Assembly: GCF_000518785.1 (NCBI RefSeq)
Contig: NZ_JAEG01000007.1
Coordinates: forward strand, 1 to 64,000
From: Paenirhizobium selenitireducens ATCC BAA-1503
Lineage (GTDB): Bacteria; Pseudomonadota; Alphaproteobacteria; Rhizobiales; Rhizobiaceae
DNA length: 64,000 nucleotides
Direction: 5' to 3'
The translations under genes and the position numbers were made by a program. Position 1 is the stretch's first letter. Every line of letters starts with the position of its first letter. The notes below the pieces were generated by a model. The model did not search any database, was not told where the DNA came from, and saw only the letters and a program-made list of their open reading frames with translations. Positions 1-7,463 of the stretch are shown in pieces.

Positions 1-303
1 AAGCCGATCCAGAACGCCTTCATCGAAAGCTTCAATGGCAGACTGCGGGATGAGCTCCTGAACGAGACGCTCTTCTCGTCCTTGAACCAGGCCCGATCAA
101 CGCTCTCAACCTGGTGCAACGACTACAACGATCATCGACCACACTCCGGCCTCGGCTGGCTCACACCAGCCGAGTTTGCTCAGACCATCAACCCGCGACG
201 TGATGCGGTACTGCGCAGCCGGAACGGCGCCGCACCGCAACCCGCCGCTACCGCCCCTAATACAGCAACACAAAACCGCCGGAGCGAACTCAAAACTGGA
301 TAA
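1..303 (+). CDS. IS3-family transposase OrfB, C-terminal part (cut by window edge)
   Basis: The frame is open from the first base and ends at TAA 301-303. It encodes the end of the DDE integrase core: the [16 protein letters not shown] segment carries the last catalytic Glu, followed by the [20 protein letters not shown] block typical of IS3 OrfB, and a Pro/Ala-rich low-complexity tail. The protein would catalyse transposition of the element whose end lies at about 321. The N-terminal half and OrfA must lie to the left of the window, so completeness cannot be judged. The family call is secure. Confidence 0.9.
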   Translation, partial: KPIQNAFIESFNGRLRDELLNETLFSSLNQARSTLSTWCNDYNDHRPHSGLGWLTPAEFAQTINPRRDAVLRSRNGAAPQPAATAPNTATQNRRSELKTG

Positions 304-321
304 AACTTGGGGGCAAGGTCA
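1..321 (+). mobile_element. Right part of an IS3-family insertion sequence
   Basis: The sequence after the transposase stop, read on the minus strand from base 321, begins TGACCTTGCCCCCA. This is the kind of terminal repeat found at the ends of many IS3-family elements. Exactly beyond it, from base 322, an istA reading frame resumes. The element has therefore inserted into the istA gene of an IS21-family element. The left end is outside the window. Confidence 0.75.
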
Positions 322-614
322 ATGCGACCATAGGAGCCTGTAAAGCCGAGCGCCACCGGATCGGCGTGAAGCTGCTTCAGCGTTCGGCGCTGCTTGCGTG
401 ACCTCCCGGCCTCGGTCTTCAGCCAGCCAGCAAGTTTGTCGGCAAAAGGATCAAGCTTGCTCGGTCGTTCCGGTACCGTGAACGTCGGCTCGATCGTACC
501 AGCGCTCAAATACTTCGCGATCGTGTTGCGTGACAGCCCAGTGCGCCGGCTGATCTCGCGGATCGACTGCTTCTCTCGCAGTGCCATCCGACGGATGATG
601 TTTAAAAGTCCCAT
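322..614 (-). pseudogene. istA: IS21-family transposase IstA, N-terminal fragment disrupted by IS3
   Basis: The fragment starts at ATG 614 (MGLLNIIRRMALREK) and contains the N-terminal helix-turn-helix of IstA (IREISRRTGLSRNTIAKYL). It continues through the QRRTLKQLHADPVALGFTGSYGR segment, where homology stops abruptly at the IS3 terminus (base 321). The DDE catalytic domain and the istB helper gene are absent here and would have to lie beyond the IS3 insertion. This remnant cannot make a working transposase. Longer readings starting at 680 run into the IS end and are not credible. Confidence 0.8.
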
Positions 615-726
615 GTGGATCACTCCGTTGCCCCCGTCGCTCACCGCGTTGGGGGAAGGTTCACATGGCTCAATTCTCAATGGAAATTATGCGCCTAACC
701 GGCTCAGTTCTGCGTGGAAACCAACA
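322..726 (-). mobile_element. IS21-family element remnant with terminal repeats
   Basis: Upstream of the istA start lie two imperfect direct repeats, GGCTCAATTCTCAATGGAAA (about 667-686) and GGCTCAGTTCTGCGTGGAAA (about 701-720). Multiple terminal repeats of this sort are usual at IS21-family ends. The outer end is probably the TGTTGG (minus strand) finishing near 726. The element is split by the IS3 copy on its other side. Confidence 0.6.
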
Positions 727-830
727 GTGGGGGATACTTTGATTAAAAATGGTATTAGAAACCGTCAGTCGCCAACGCGAGTCGGAGAAAATCAGCTGGC
801 TACAGCGTGGCAACGTCTACGTCTGCGATA

Positions 831-3566
831 TTACGTACCAGAGGTCCTATTCATTTCAATGAGGCGCTCAAGCAAATCGAGATCTGTCGCCTCAGAAGTC
901 AGGCCAATCATCCTCAATAAGACCTCTTCGGTGTCTCGCACGTAGTCGCTAGCGACATCCTTGCGATCCGTGCTGCTACCAAATCCAGGCTGGTACTCGT
1001 CAAATCTTTCTAGCAGGGACTTAAATTCCCGTGAGTTGGGGGGGGCTCTAAGACTGGAGCGACCGCCATCGCCATCGCTCGACACTAGAAACTGTTCCGG
1101 CAGTGGGAAAGTCTCGAAAGTGCGTGTGATCGAAAAGCGTGACGACCAACTGGGCGAACGCGTAAGTGTTGCCCGCGCCCATACATAGAAAAGGCGCGAT
1201 GAGAACAACAGTGCGGCGCTTACATCGCCATCGATAGTGAAAAATTTCTGAGCGGCGACTTCCTCGCGTGCCACCGGGCCTACTCGGACAGGGAGCTTTC
1301 CATCTTCCAGCATTATCCGCCATGCACCATCGGCAGGTTCGCTCCATGATGCCCTCAGATCGGCTGTCCGTTTTGCTAGAGCTCCTGTGGTTGGCGTATC
1401 TACTTGATCTGCGTCCCGCAGAAAGTGTGCGGCCTCATCGCCTTGCCTTTCCGCTTGAAGAAACAGCGAGGCCGGGATAGCTGCAACGCCGGGCGACGTG
1501 TCCAATTCATTAAAGCGGTTGATGCCGCTCCGGTACCAACGAACAGCTGTGACCAGCTCCGAACCCCTGAACCGTTCTGACCAATCGTCGTAAGCCGCCG
1601 CCGGCATCCGGATGACATCCCGTGGATCTACTCCTCGAACTGCAAGGCCTCGATTGCGTCCCAATCTGTTTAGCTCTGGCATCAAGATATCCGAAGGAAG
1701 CGGAAGCACGCGCTTCCGTCTGCTTGTTCCAATGGACCGGAGACCTTCTTCGTCTGAAAAGCGCATAATACTCCATCCCGTGCGAGCCGCAGCGCGTAGC
1801 GCCTGTGGACTGGGAGCTTCTGCGGTAACAACGCAAATGGTATCGCTCCGCACGCTTTCTGGTCGGAATGCTGCGCTTAAGTGCGGATATCGCAGTCCCT
1901 CGGCGATAGAGATGGGCACTTCGCCTACGATGCGATAATCCGGTGTAAGGCGGTTGCCGACGGCCCCACGCTGGACCGCCGCTTCTACAAAGTTGCGGAA
2001 ATCAGGGTCGTGACGACGGACTGTCGCTAGGCCATGAAGGCGCTGGGTTCGCTCGCGACCCATCGGATTTTCACCCCAGAAAAATCGCTCCAATTCACGT
2101 TCTTTCGAATACTCAACGCTTAGGCCGGCTGACGAGACCTCTGACGCCAGCGCGGCCTGACTTCGGTCGGCACGAATGCCAGAGGCGACGGACAGCAGAA
2201 GCGGTTCGTAGCGAGGACGCTCTGTTGTAAGCCAAGCATAGAGCGGCGACTCCGCATCGAGCAACTGCGCAACAGCCGAAACGAGATCAGCGATACGGCG
2301 GTCGATGGAACGTCTCGGATTGCCCGCCCAGAACGGTGAGCGGACCGTCGAGGTATCTAGTATGGTATTGAACAGCGACAAGTCGGCGAAGCGCGAGGTG
2401 TCCGCGAGGAGCGCGGCCGGCATCTGGGCAGGCAGCGTCGGCGCTAAGATGCAAAGCGGTGCGTTGCCTCGCGGAGGGTTTCGTTCGACCTGGGCAATAA
2501 CCATGCTGCTGCGCTCGCCAGCGAAAGCCTCCTCATCTGCAAGCCATATGACAACGTCATAAGGATCCAGTTCTGGCAGCCCCATGCTGTCGTCTATGAC
2601 GTCAATCTTTGATCGCTGTACCAGCTCGTTCGGTGACAAAGGTGAGGCCGGTGCTACAGATTCGCCAGGACGCGTTTCATCATCCCAGTCCGGATACCAG
2701 TCAGGTGTTCGAATATACCGCAACAGTTGTCGGGCACGACTACCGGAGGCGATAACAAGCACATGCGCTGAGCTTACTTCAAAGCGAGGATTGATATGGT
2801 GTTTTGACCCATTGGCGGGCGTTAGCAGTGCTTCGGTTTCAAGCGAGCGCACACCATGAGGCTGGGCACTGATCGGCCTAAGCGCAAATCCGGTTCGATC
2901 TGACAGCTTTAATGCGCTTTCGAAAAAATCCTGGAGAATGTCATGTTTACGGAAGATTTCGCTCAGTCGGCCGGGCATTTTGAATACCAGCGAGTCTTCT
3001 TGGCGGATAACCTCCAACTCCCGGATCGCGGCGGCCGCATCCGAAACACCGGCCGCTCCCGCCAACCTTCGCGCCTCGATCATCAGCTGGTGGCGCATGA
3101 AAATGTCGGATTGCCAGTGGTCGGCCTGATCGGTACCCCACTGCGATTGAACGTGGACATAAGCGTTCTTCGCAAGCGCGGCTGTGTCCAACTCGTCCGT
3201 TGCCATTGCTAAGTCAAGGAGGGTGAGCGGCGCCCCGGCAGCAAGCTCTGCAGTAAGGTCCCCTAGTTGCGCGACTATGATTGCGGCTGTGCCGACATAC
3301 AGCTGATCCTTCCAGAGGAGCACATCGTGCCATAGATCACCCACTGACACCGAACGAGATGATCCTGCCTCAAGACGAATGATGCCGTCCGCCTCGAAAG
3401 GTTCGAAGGAGGTTATCCTGCCGGAATGGTCGCCGTCGGTGGAGCAGACCGCACAATACCAGGCGTTAGAGTTGGGGCTTGACGCATAGCAGGGCAGCGC
3501 CAGGCCCTGTGACCGCAATGGTACGAATCCGGCGAGAAGCAGGTCTTCGACGACATCGTTTGTCAT
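831..3566 (-). CDS. Large last protein of the defence operon, TRD-like C-terminus, no catalytic methylase motif
   Basis: I do not recognise this 911-aa protein as a whole. Residues 787-823 (LFSSRLFYVWARAT ... RFSITRTFETFPLP) look like the start of the target-recognition region of type IIG/MmeI-like methylases. The middle has a Rossmann-like series: VLVIASGSRA at 269-278, IDVIDD at 321-326 and YDVVIWLADEE at 336-346. In order and spacing this resembles methyltransferase motifs I, II and IV, but without the FxGxG and NPPY residues, so any methylase would be dead. An ERNPPRG at 361-367 is misplaced for motif IV. Its start overlaps the preceding stop by 4 bases (ATGA). It could be a DNA-recognition or sensor subunit; that role is inference. 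Confidence 0.75.
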   Translation of the reverse strand: MTNDVVEDLLLAGFVPLRSQGLALPCYASSPNSNAWYCAVCSTDGDHSGRITSFEPFEADGIIRLEAGSSRSVSVGDLWHDVLLWKDQLYVGTAAIIVAQLGDLTAELAAGAPLTLLDLAMATDELDTAALAKNAYVHVQSQWGTDQADHWQSDIFMRHQLMIEARRLAGAAGVSDAAAAIRELEVIRQEDSLVFKMPGRLSEIFRKHDILQDFFESALKLSDRTGFALRPISAQPHGVRSLETEALLTPANGSKHHINPRFEVSSAHVLVIASGSRARQLLRYIRTPDWYPDWDDETRPGESVAPASPLSPNELVQRSKIDVIDDSMGLPELDPYDVVIWLADEEAFAGERSSMVIAQVERNPPRGNAPLCILAPTLPAQMPAALLADTSRFADLSLFNTILDTSTVRSPFWAGNPRRSIDRRIADLVSAVAQLLDAESPLYAWLTTERPRYEPLLLSVASGIRADRSQAALASEVSSAGLSVEYSKERELERFFWGENPMGRERTQRLHGLATVRRHDPDFRNFVEAAVQRGAVGNRLTPDYRIVGEVPISIAEGLRYPHLSAAFRPESVRSDTICVVTAEAPSPQALRAAARTGWSIMRFSDEEGLRSIGTSRRKRVLPLPSDILMPELNRLGRNRGLAVRGVDPRDVIRMPAAAYDDWSERFRGSELVTAVRWYRSGINRFNELDTSPGVAAIPASLFLQAERQGDEAAHFLRDADQVDTPTTGALAKRTADLRASWSEPADGAWRIMLEDGKLPVRVGPVAREEVAAQKFFTIDGDVSAALLFSSRLFYVWARATLTRSPSWSSRFSITRTFETFPLPEQFLVSSDGDGGRSSLRAPPNSREFKSLLERFDEYQPGFGSSTDRKDVASDYVRDTEEVLLRMIGLTSEATDLDLLERLIEMNRTSGT

Positions 3567-4396
3567 GGCAGCAGCCTTGAATTTCGGAAATAGTTTCGCA
3601 CGATCACAGCGATCTCTTCCTGAAGTTCATTGGGTGCCGTGTTGGGCTGCCACTCATATGTGCGCCATTCTATACCGCGATCCTGCAGCTGTTTGATGAA
3701 GGCTGTGTTTTCCTGTCCGTCATCGTCCAGATACTGCCTGGGGATCACAGCCAGGAGAACGTTGCCCTTTAGTGGGACGTTGCGTGCCGTCGCAATTTCG
3801 ATTGCAGAAGCGCGCTTGTCTGGTTGATTGCTCCCGGCGCGGGCCATACCGGCGATAGCATGATAACCGAGAGTCACCGTTTCATGGGCTGGGATCCCGG
3901 CGACGAGTCCATTTCGAAGGTCGCCTTCGTAATAGGCCTCGAGTGAGCCGAATGCCCAGCCGATCTGGCCAGCCGCCGCGGTGTGCGTCGGTTCCAGCTC
4001 GTAATCTTCCAAGCAGACGAATTCGTCGGCTTGATCGGCAAATACGCCTGCTTCTGCTCCGCCGGTGTCGAACGGGTAGACGTGGTAGGGCACCACGGCA
4101 TCGGGAGAAATAATGAACACAAACGGAAATCGGTTAATGAGATCGGACTTTGCATCACCGTCCTTTCGGCGATACGCGGGTCTGAGGACAAAAAAGTAGG
4201 CGAGATCCTTGTTGAATACTTTACAGTGACGTACCTCGAAATTCCCGCTTTCAACGATCTCGCGCGCGAACCCCGTTGCGGTCACATGCACCAGCGGAAG
4301 CTTTTCAGGCAGCGTCCCACGATTGGCACGGGCCCTCAGTTGCCGTTGTGGTGCCAAGCCATTGCGGCGCCGCATCTTTCGAGGAGTCTTGCTCAT
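3563..4396 (-). CDS. Conserved hypothetical protein of the defence operon, possibly ADP-ribosyltransferase-like
   Basis: This 277-aa protein has a basic N-terminus (about 30 residues), then LVHVTA with His37, a LAYFFVLRPAYR block with Tyr67, a PFVFIIS strand, and RASAIEI with Glu200. A spaced H...Y...E together with HVT and AYFF.RPAYR suggests an ADP-ribosyltransferase or RNA 2'-phosphotransferase-like fold. This is inference from pattern only. No signal peptide or membrane segment is visible. It overlaps the genes on both sides by 4 bases, so it is almost certainly made together with the AIPR and 911-aa proteins. It could also be a small sensor or toxin domain of unknown type. Confidence 0.7.
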   Translation of the reverse strand: MSKTPRKMRRRNGLAPQRQLRARANRGTLPEKLPLVHVTATGFAREIVESGNFEVRHCKVFNKDLAYFFVLRPAYRRKDGDAKSDLINRFPFVFIISPDAVVPYHVYPFDTGGAEAGVFADQADEFVCLEDYELEPTHTAAAGQIGWAFGSLEAYYEGDLRNGLVAGIPAHETVTLGYHAIAGMARAGSNQPDKRASAIEIATARNVPLKGNVLLAVIPRQYLDDDGQENTAFIKQLQDRGIEWRTYEWQPNTAPNELQEEIAVIVRNYFRNSRLLP

Positions 4397-6489
4397 GCCG
4401 GATCATCCGCGGGTAAGAGGCGTTCCTCGCTGTTGTCGAGGGCCCCGGATGATCGCATAGTTGCGAGCGCCTCAAGCCCGTAACGGGCTTGGCTAGGCGA
4501 AGGTCGGCGCTCCCATTCGGTTGCAGCATAACCGGCCAGCGTTCGACAGATCCCAACTAGAGTCCGATGAAGAAGACGCCTGCTCTGTCCGATCTCAGCA
4601 GCCCTCAGCCATTCACTGCTGTTTATCTCCATGCACCGGGCGATCCGGTTAAAGTCGTCCACGGAGAGCTGGGATGGCACGGAGTCTGCTGTTTCGCCAG
4701 TTGACGACGGCGTGCCGGCGCCGGCAATTTCGGGAGGAAGCGGATCGGAAAGAGGAGGGAGGTGGAGACGTAATTCCTTCCAGCAGTCCTCCTTCTTGAA
4801 CCACTCTCCGGGGTTTCTCTGGCCTGCTGTCGTTCGAAGCAGGCGGTCAATTTCCGGCGCCCAAGCTCGTAGCAATAACTCGAGTTCACTGGAAATCACC
4901 TGCCTCTTCCAGATCATCTCAAAATCGATGCGGCCACCGGTTCGCTGCGCAAGTGCAGCAACCAGATATGCCGCAATCTGAGCTCGGAAGGCGGGAAATC
5001 CCATCTGTCGAACTATCCGCTCCGTGGCTCGAAAGACGAGGCCGATCGAGACGAGCTTTCTGAACCACTTTTCGTCTGGCGGCGGCGGCGGCGTCTCCTT
5101 CATTCTCTGCATGAAATGCTGAAAATTCTTCTGACCGCCAAGGCACACCCGATAAGGCAGGCCGCTCCAGCTATTGAGATATCGGGCGAGGTCCAGCTTG
5201 CTCAGGCGACGAGTTTTCGGTGTCTGCAGCCTGAAGCTCTGCGTGTCGGACGCGCGGTATGACGCCTTCTGCTCGGCGGCGAGGTAGGAGCCGCGGGCGC
5301 GTTCATAGAACCATCTGCCCTTACCGCTGTCGAGCCAGCTGTTGTTGGCCAGCTCCTCAACCGCCTGATGAAAGGGATCATTCGCCGAGAAATCGGCCTG
5401 CTGGACCGTATTCTGTCGATTGGCGGCACGCGACACTGAACTCACCATCGTTGCCAGATCGCCGTCAGTCACGTGGATTATTTTGATTGGTACCTCGACC
5501 GCATCCAGTTTGATGCTTTCCTTGAAGCGCGCACGGTGCAGGGAAGCCGTGGTCTGACCGCCGTTGACAATCTGAAGTCCCCGAAGCGCCGAAATCATGT
5601 CCCTTCCAAGCGCATCCTTCTCGAGGACGATGTCGTCAACGGTAGCAACGATGCCGTTGTTGAAGGCCAGAAACATCGACGGCTGCTCGGCGATCGTGCG
5701 ACGCAGCTCCGCGTTGACGCTCTTGCGGCCCTGGATGCCTAGAAAGGCGCGGACGTTAAGCTCAAGTAGCCTTACACCGTAACGCTGATAGATGCGCGAC
5801 AGAAGATCGCCCGGCACGACAGCAAGGTAGGCTTGGTACCCGCCGCTGGCCGGCTTAAGATGAAGGCATGGCAGTGAGCTTCCTGTCATCTGCCTCAGGT
5901 CGACGCTAATGTCGGAACGGGTCTCGCCTTCGCCCAGAACCCGGTAGAGCCGTTCGATGTCAAACGCATCGTGTTCGATCAGCCGGTCCGACCAGCTGTC
6001 GTCCGACGGAAGCGCGGTCGGGGTCATCGCGTCGGTCAGCAGCGTCAGTCGGATGGTCGTAATCCGATCCGCTTCTCGTTCGATCCGTCGAGCGAGATCA
6101 CTCGCGTCAGTGTTCGAAGGCTCGAGCTTGTCAGCAAGGCCTTCCACCGACGCCTTGGCAAAACGCAAAGCGCGCTCATAGGCGGTTCTTACTTCCGCAG
6201 CCGTCAGTTTTCGCGGTGGAAGTTCACCCGTATGTATGGTTGTGAAGAGTTCCAGCGAACCTCGCTCCTCATCAATGCTGTAGCCGTCGATGCGGTACAT
6301 GGCGCGGCCAGCAAAACCCTCCTGGAACAGGTCAAAGGCGCCCTCGATTCGCCCGGCCTCTTCGAGACGTTCCAGAACGACGTGTGTGAACATGACGCTC
6401 GAATGTACTGTGGCGGCATCGGGACTGGCCACGGCCTCCTCGACGTCCGCCGCGAGTTCTTGAGCAAAAATATCACGCGGTTCGCTCAT
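4393..6489 (-). CDS. AIPR (abortive infection phage resistance) family protein
   Basis: The 698-aa protein carries the AIPR core: LNVRAFLG.QGRKSVN at about 244-259, FNNGI at 276-280 and LQIVNGGQTTASL at 305-317, followed by the ANRQNTVQ.ADFSANDPF segment. AIPR proteins occur in phage-defence and restriction operons, including MORC/Z1-associated ones; their biochemical activity is not settled, and a nuclease role has been suspected. It starts one base inside the previous stop (TGATG) and overlaps the next gene by 4 bases. The region after about residue 560 is variable and contains a Pro-rich linker. Confidence 0.88.
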   Translation of the reverse strand: MSEPRDIFAQELAADVEEAVASPDAATVHSSVMFTHVVLERLEEAGRIEGAFDLFQEGFAGRAMYRIDGYSIDEERGSLELFTTIHTGELPPRKLTAAEVRTAYERALRFAKASVEGLADKLEPSNTDASDLARRIEREADRITTIRLTLLTDAMTPTALPSDDSWSDRLIEHDAFDIERLYRVLGEGETRSDISVDLRQMTGSSLPCLHLKPASGGYQAYLAVVPGDLLSRIYQRYGVRLLELNVRAFLGIQGRKSVNAELRRTIAEQPSMFLAFNNGIVATVDDIVLEKDALGRDMISALRGLQIVNGGQTTASLHRARFKESIKLDAVEVPIKIIHVTDGDLATMVSSVSRAANRQNTVQQADFSANDPFHQAVEELANNSWLDSGKGRWFYERARGSYLAAEQKASYRASDTQSFRLQTPKTRRLSKLDLARYLNSWSGLPYRVCLGGQKNFQHFMQRMKETPPPPPDEKWFRKLVSIGLVFRATERIVRQMGFPAFRAQIAAYLVAALAQRTGGRIDFEMIWKRQVISSELELLLRAWAPEIDRLLRTTAGQRNPGEWFKKEDCWKELRLHLPPLSDPLPPEIAGAGTPSSTGETADSVPSQLSVDDFNRIARCMEINSSEWLRAAEIGQSRRLLHRTLVGICRTLAGYAATEWERRPSPSQARYGLEALATMRSSGALDNSEERLLPADDPA

Positions 6490-7463
6490 CAGGCTCTGCC
6501 TCCGAAACTCTCAATTGTTGGTCCGGCCGGCCGAGCGATCTCGTGAAGCTGTGCAAGATCCAGCACGTAACGAGCATCGATGATGGCTTTGGGAAGGTCG
6601 TGGCGCCGAAGCCGGGGGAAGTCAGCGACGACTGGATAGGCGGTCATTTGCTGTACAGCAACGCACAGACTGCCACGAGCGTGGGTGTCGTCTGGTGCCA
6701 GCCCTCGCTGCAGAAGTGCATTGGACAATGCACGCTTGTCCGTTTCCTCGGTAAGAAGGCTTGCTACACGTTCGATCAGCCGGCCGAGCGTTTCGCCGGC
6801 TGCTGTTTCGAAGAGGCGCACCAGAAGTAGGTCGAGCTGTTCAAGCCCCGTGACATCGAGCTGATCAAGAGTTGAGACAGTTACGCGCCAGCCAGGACCA
6901 AGCGTTGTCTTTACTTCGATGGCGTGGCCAGCATTTTCGAAATCATGCAAACCATTCTCAGGTGCGCGCCAGGTTCGAAGTAGGCCCGGGTCGCGAGCAA
7001 GAAGGGCCTCCAGGACAATCAGCTCGCCGATGAGCCCGATAGCATCTTCGCGCTTCAAGCCTCCTGAAACGGACCGCAGAAACTGACGCCATGCTTCGAG
7101 GCGCTCCATCACAAGGCGCAGTGCGTGGATAGGATCTGCGGCATTGGCAAAGCCAATCACATCCGAGCAGATGGTCGTAAAGAGGTCGCTGCGTGTGGCA
7201 TCTTCGAGCAAAAGGGCAATCCCCAGTCCATTCTCCAGAGTCACACGAGTCAGCCGCAGGCCGCCGGCCTCGAAGCCCGCATCGGTTCGTTCCGGATCTG
7301 GAAGATCGAAAAGCAGGCATCTTGCGCCGTCTGTGGTGCGGATTGCGACATGAACATCAAGTGCGCCTGCATCAGGAGCACGCATGCTTCGGAACTGGCG
7401 CTGGCCGCCGGCCATGGAGGAGAGCCGCATCCAGAGATCATCAAGCTGGGAGCTGCTTGTCAT
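6489..7463 (-). CDS. PD-(D/E)XK motif protein, DUF4420-like nuclease
   Basis: The 324-aa protein contains GLIGELIVLEALL (Glu147), a Trp-containing segment, then LHDFENAGHAIEVKTT, where Asp174 and E183-V-K185 form the metal-binding PD-(D/E)XK signature. This is the arrangement of the DUF4420 family, regularly encoded beside Z1 helicases and AIPR proteins. It is the best candidate for the DNA-cutting subunit of the system. Its ATG overlaps the helicase stop by 4 bases, implying translational coupling. Confidence 0.88.
   Translation of the reverse strand: MTSSSQLDDLWMRLSSMAGGQRQFRSMRAPDAGALDVHVAIRTTDGARCLLFDLPDPERTDAGFEAGGLRLTRVTLENGLGIALLLEDATRSDLFTTICSDVIGFANAADPIHALRLVMERLEAWRQFLRSVSGGLKREDAIGLIGELIVLEALLARDPGLLRTWRAPENGLHDFENAGHAIEVKTTLGPGWRVTVSTLDQLDVTGLEQLDLLLVRLFETAAGETLGRLIERVASLLTEETDKRALSNALLQRGLAPDDTHARGSLCVAVQQMTAYPVVADFPRLRRHDLPKAIIDARYVLDLAQLHEIARPAGPTIESFGGRA

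Noticed and set aside
2466..2487. NPP in the 911-aa protein as a methyltransferase catalytic motif
   Set aside because: ERNPPRG lies after a predicted strand order that does not fit motif IV and has no following aromatic residue, so I do not call a working methylase.
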